Below, piece by piece: positions 30,931 through 33,622 of a DNA stretch of 33,622 bases. The translations under genes were made by a program, and so were the position numbers. The DNA is from Puniceibacterium antarcticum (GTDB lineage Bacteria; Pseudomonadota; Alphaproteobacteria; Rhodobacterales; Rhodobacteraceae): positions 1 to 33,622 of the forward strand of contig NZ_AWWI01000084.1 of the NCBI RefSeq assembly GCF_002760615.1. Reading direction: 5' to 3'. How positions within the stretch are numbered: the stretch's first letter is position 1; the number at the start of each line of letters is the position of its first letter. The notes below the pieces were generated by a model. The model had not been told where the DNA came from and did no database searches. It saw nothing but the letters and a program-made list of their open reading frames with translations.

Positions 30931-32081
30931 TCAATCTCCCTGATCGTAAAATCCATGAACGCGCCTTCGGCCATGCGGGCGCTGGCCTGGGCCAGCTCCT
31001 CGGCAGAAAGGACGCGGGTGCGTGCCGCCTGAAGCCGGATGCGGGCGGCCACGAGACGCACGAGTTCGGCGCGGGCATAAGTGTTGAGCGCAACGCTCTC
31101 CTGCACATCCTCGGTCTCGGAAATCCGTTCGACGATATCCGCAATACGCAAAGCGGCTTGCCTGATCGTGGCTGGTGAGTTGCTGCCATAAAAGGCCGCC
31201 CCATGACCCGTGAGCGAGAGGTTGGCATTGGCGAGAAGCGCCGGATCGATCGTGCCAAGCGCATCGATCCCGCCGATACGGCTCAGATAGAGATTGTAGC
31301 GCTCCGGGATAACCTGGACGTAGTGCTGGGTCTCGCGGAAGGGTGGGACCCCGCCATACTCGAAGACCCGGCCGGGTCCGGCGTTATAGGCCGCGAGGGC
31401 GTTGATGATGTTGCCATCGAATGTGTTGAGCTGGGTCGCGAGATAGCGCGCGCCACCATGCACCTGCAGATAGGGGCTGTCGTAATATTCCGGGTTGATG
31501 CCGAGATCGCTGGCGGTGCCAGGCATGATCTGGGTGAGACCATAAGCGCCGACGGGAGACCGTGCCCCAATCGTAAACCGGCTTTCCTGCCAGATCAGCG
31601 CTTGCAGCAACGCGCGCCACTGGACGGGCGAGAGCCCTGCGCGGCCAACACCCGCAAAGCCGCTGGTCTCCTGGGCGACCCGGATGATGAGCTGCTCGAT
31701 GTTCTCAGACGCATCCCCGAACATCTGCGCACCGCCGGGATTGGGGTCGATCTCGCCCGTGCCATAGACGGCTTCCACGGCGCGGTCGGGATCCCCGCTG
31801 CCGCTTTCCAGCCCCGAGACCATGGCGGGCAGGCCCTGACCGCCGAAGCTGGTCTGGGCATCGAGGATGCGTCGGAGGGTTTCCAGCTGCTCCCGTTCGA
31901 TCTCGGCGATGAGTTCGCGCACTGCAAGCTTGTCGCCCTGAACAGCTAAGTCTGCCTCGCGATCGCCGGTCTCGACGATGTCACGCGCGGTCAGCCCACT
32001 GTCATTGGTCGGCACGCCTTGGGCGAAGCTGAGACCGGGCAGCAGGCAAAACGCGAGGATTTGAGGCAGGTTAGACTTCAA
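30927..32081 (-). CDS. virB1: VirB1-type lytic transglycosylase with VirB5-like tail
   Basis: A 384-aa periplasmic muramidase that would open peptidoglycan for the T4SS. The N-terminal ~21 residues are a signal peptide (LPQILAFCLLPGLSFAQ). The SLT domain starts near residue 155, with catalytic Glu166 in LIWQESRFTIGARSPVGAYG, then LTQIMPGTASDLGIN and NIINALAAYNAGPGRV. After the SLT domain about 60 C-terminal residues (DVQESVALNTYARAELVRL ... EGAFMDFTIREIE) parallel the end of VirB5. It is longer than Agrobacterium VirB1 (about 240 aa) because of a helical N-terminal part and this tail. TTG 32081 is chosen because GGAGGG lies 5 nt upstream; a TTG at 32102 is the alternative. Confidence 0.88.
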   Translation of the reverse strand: MKSNLPQILAFCLLPGLSFAQGVPTNDSGLTARDIVETGDREADLAVQGDKLAVRELIAEIEREQLETLRRILDAQTSFGGQGLPAMVSGLESGSGDPDRAVEAVYGTGEIDPNPGGAQMFGDASENIEQLIIRVAQETSGFAGVGRAGLSPVQWRALLQALIWQESRFTIGARSPVGAYGLTQIMPGTASDLGINPEYYDSPYLQVHGGARYLATQLNTFDGNIINALAAYNAGPGRVFEYGGVPPFRETQHYVQVIPERYNLYLSRIGGIDALGTIDPALLANANLSLTGHGAAFYGSNSPATIRQAALRIADIVERISETEDVQESVALNTYARAELVRLVAARIRLQAARTRVLSAEELAQASARMAEGAFMDFTIREIE

Positions 32082-32238
32082 TGTCGCCCTCCGGGGTGCC
32101 AAGGGGCGTGAAGTGGCAATCCTGGGCTGTCGCTGCCGTCGAGGCGAGAAAGGAAAAGCAATTGGCCTGCGGCTCCCGATACTGGGTGCAGGAGGCCAGC
32201 GCGCCGAGCGCAGCCAAAGCGATAAGAATACGGATCAT
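32071..32238 (-). CDS. virB7: VirB7-like lipoprotein (55 aa)
   Basis: A short gene. The protein starts MIRILIALAALGALASC, a textbook lipoprotein signal with lipobox LASC (Cys17), followed by TQYREPQANCFSFLAST and an end TPLGTPEGDIEV. Two further cysteines could form disulfides. Small lipoproteins like this fill the VirB7 role of stabilising the outer core. The ATG overlaps the virB4 stop as ATGA, and its last 11 nt overlap the TTG start of virB1. In the Agrobacterium order virB7 lies between virB6 and virB8, so its placement between virB4 and virB1 is different. Assigned by size, signal and context. Confidence 0.75.
   Translation of the reverse strand: MIRILIALAALGALASCTQYREPQANCFSFLASTAATAQDCHFTPLGTPEGDIEV
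32087..32092 (-). promoter_or_regulatory. Shine-Dalgarno GGAGGG deciding the TTG start of virB1
   Basis: On the minus strand GGAGGG sits 5 nt before TTG 32081, inside the end of the lipoprotein gene. It makes the TTG at 32081 a better start than the upstream TTG at 32102 and gives a signal peptide beginning LKSNLPQ. Confidence 0.55.
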
Positions 32239-33622
32239 GAAAGCCTCCAGAAGTCGGGGCGGTCGCGGTAATCGGCGCCGACAAGCGCTTCGCCCTTTTC
32301 CATGCCGCCAAGGATCGTGAGATTGGGCCCAAGGGCGCTCAGATCGGCATCGACGACGATTGAGCCCTGATCGTCGCGGATCAGTGCGAGGCGGCTGTTG
32401 CTGCCCGTGTTGAGAAGGACGTCGAGCTCCTTCTCCGTGAGGTTCAGCATGGAGTAGTCCGCAGGCTGCGCGCGGATATTGGGGAGCAGGATCTGCGTCG
32501 GCACCGCCTCGATGATGGTCTTGCCGGTCCGGGTGCGCTCGAGCTGGCTTGCGTATTGCGTCATCATCACCGCGACGGTGTTCTGCTTGCGCGCGGTCAC
32601 CAGCCAGTTCGACAGCCGTTCGGCGAAATACGTGTTGTCGAGGGCCTTCCAGGCCTCGTCGATCACGATGATGGTCGGGCGGCGATCCTCGATCTCGCGC
32701 TCGACCCGGCGGAAAAGATAGGAGAGGACCGCCATCCGTTCCTTGTCGGCCTCGCTGTCGAGAATGCCGGTCAGATCGAAACCCACCACATCGCCTTTGA
32801 GCGAGAACGTGTCCTCAAGGCTCTGCCCGAAGATCCAGCCATAGCGGCCGTCCTCGGTCCATTCGAGCAGGCGCTGGTGCAGATCGCCGCCATCATCGGT
32901 GGACACAAAAAGCGACGCGAAATCCCGCCAGTTCCGCAGGGCCGGATTGGTGGCCTGGGCATTCTGGCGCACGACTTCCTGGATGCGGTTGGTCTGTGCC
33001 GGGGTCAGGGGCTTGTCGGCGCGGTAGAGCAGTGTGGCGAGCCAATCCGAAAGCCATGCGGTACCCCGCGCGTCAGTCTCGGTCCAGAGTGGGTTGAGGC
33101 CCGTGGGCTGACCGGCGTTCAGGGAGGCGTAGCGCCCGCCATTGGCGCGGACCGCCATCTCCATACCAAGACGGTAATCGAAGACGAAGATCCGCGCCCC
33201 TGCGCGACGGGCTTGCGTCATCAGAAAGGCCGACAGCACCGATTTGCCCGACCCGGGCCGTCCCATGATCAGGGTATGGCCGCTGGTCGGTTCTTTGTCG
33301 GGCGATCCCTGCTCGTGATAGGAAAACCCGTAGGCGCTCTGCTCCGGCGTGGGCAAATATGTGACGACCCGGCCCCAGGGGGTAAGTGCTGCAGGTTTGC
33401 CGAGCTGTGTCCGGTGGAAGGCCGCAAAATCCGCGAAGTTGCGGTTGGTGACGGCGCTGGCGCGGACGCGCTTTGGTTGGTTGCCGGGGTGCTGGCTGAG
33501 GTAATGCGCCTTGGCCGCGACCCGCTCGCCAATCATCTTCACGCCTTCGGTTGCGGCGGCGTTCACGATCTCGGCGCTGAGGGTTTGCAGTTCTTCGAGC
33601 GTGTCGCAAAAGAGCGTCACGA
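32235..33622 (-). CDS. virB4: VirB4 T4SS ATPase (5' part beyond the window)
   Basis: 461 residues of the C-terminal part of VirB4/TrbE, the inner-membrane-associated ATPase of the T4SS. The frame is open at the right edge, so the N-terminus is missing. Walker A is GRPGSGKS (visible residues 120-127), Walker B is TIIVIDEAWKALD, and the conserved TRKQN-type segment appears as VTARKQNTVAVMMTQYASQL. The family end runs through LNLTEKELDVLL. Full VirB4 proteins are about 800 aa. The stop overlaps the lipoprotein start as ATGA. virB2 and virB3 are expected to the right of the window. Confidence 0.93.
   Translation of the reverse strand, partial: VTLFCDTLEELQTLSAEIVNAAATEGVKMIGERVAAKAHYLSQHPGNQPKRVRASAVTNRNFADFAAFHRTQLGKPAALTPWGRVVTYLPTPEQSAYGFSYHEQGSPDKEPTSGHTLIMGRPGSGKSVLSAFLMTQARRAGARIFVFDYRLGMEMAVRANGGRYASLNAGQPTGLNPLWTETDARGTAWLSDWLATLLYRADKPLTPAQTNRIQEVVRQNAQATNPALRNWRDFASLFVSTDDGGDLHQRLLEWTEDGRYGWIFGQSLEDTFSLKGDVVGFDLTGILDSEADKERMAVLSYLFRRVEREIEDRRPTIIVIDEAWKALDNTYFAERLSNWLVTARKQNTVAVMMTQYASQLERTRTGKTIIEAVPTQILLPNIRAQPADYSMLNLTEKELDVLLNTGSNSRLALIRDDQGSIVVDADLSALGPNLTILGGMEKGEALVGADYRDRPDFWRLS

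Overview
The window looks like part of the transfer region and accessory cargo of a conjugative plasmid or integrative conjugative element from an alphaproteobacterium, most likely a Rhodobacterales (Rhodobacteraceae) relative. That rests on the GC-rich backbone, the VirB/VirD4-type secretion genes, a MobC/VirD2-like relaxase pair, and a run of families (strawberry-notch MTase/helicase, DUF6878, DUF6915, DUF736, DUF2493) that I associate with elements of that order. No replication gene, partition gene, integrase, tRNA, rRNA, IS element or CRISPR array is visible, so plasmid and ICE cannot be told apart here.

Layout. 1-0.95 kb holds toxin-antitoxin debris: a frameshifted yhaV toxin and an orphan RelB/PaaA2-like antitoxin. 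1.0-7.5 kb is a plus-strand backbone block: a 1420-aa methyltransferase-helicase flanked by a 22-bp direct repeat, then DUF6878, DUF6915, a small protein and a tandem DUF736 protein, closed by a strong intrinsic terminator. 7.6-8.9 kb carries an unknown helical protein and a rhomboid protease. 9.4-13.0 kb is a compact three-gene cassette: a MerR-like regulator with a perfect palindromic operator in its promoter, an N6-adenine DNA methyltransferase, and a PIN-domain nuclease. 13.0-15.8 kb has two palindrome-rich non-coding stretches around a DUF2493 gene and a small conserved protein; the second stretch is the best oriT candidate. 15.8-20.7 kb encodes MobC, relaxase and the VirD4/TraG coupling protein, all on plus.

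20.9-24.5 kb is an AT-richer plus-strand operon that I read as an ABC three-component (ABC-3C, Lamassu-related) conflict system: an alpha/beta-hydrolase effector with an ABC-3C C-terminal domain, a small middle component, and a Rad50-like ATPase with a CxxC...CxxC hook. It sits where the plus-strand mobilisation genes meet the minus-strand T4SS operon. That operon reads from the right edge leftwards: virB4 (cut by the window end), a 55-aa VirB7-like lipoprotein, virB1, virB5, virB8, virB9, virB10, virB11, a DUF4177 protein, a Cys-containing periplasmic protein, and virB6. Nearly all of its junctions overlap or are a few bases apart.

Working picture: relaxosome (MobC + relaxase at the putative oriT), coupling protein and T4SS transfer the element. 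The DUF genes form a conserved accessory backbone. The MTase-PIN cassette and the ABC-3C system are probable anti-phage or inter-element defence cargo. All functional statements come from reading motifs and family resemblance; no database search was run.
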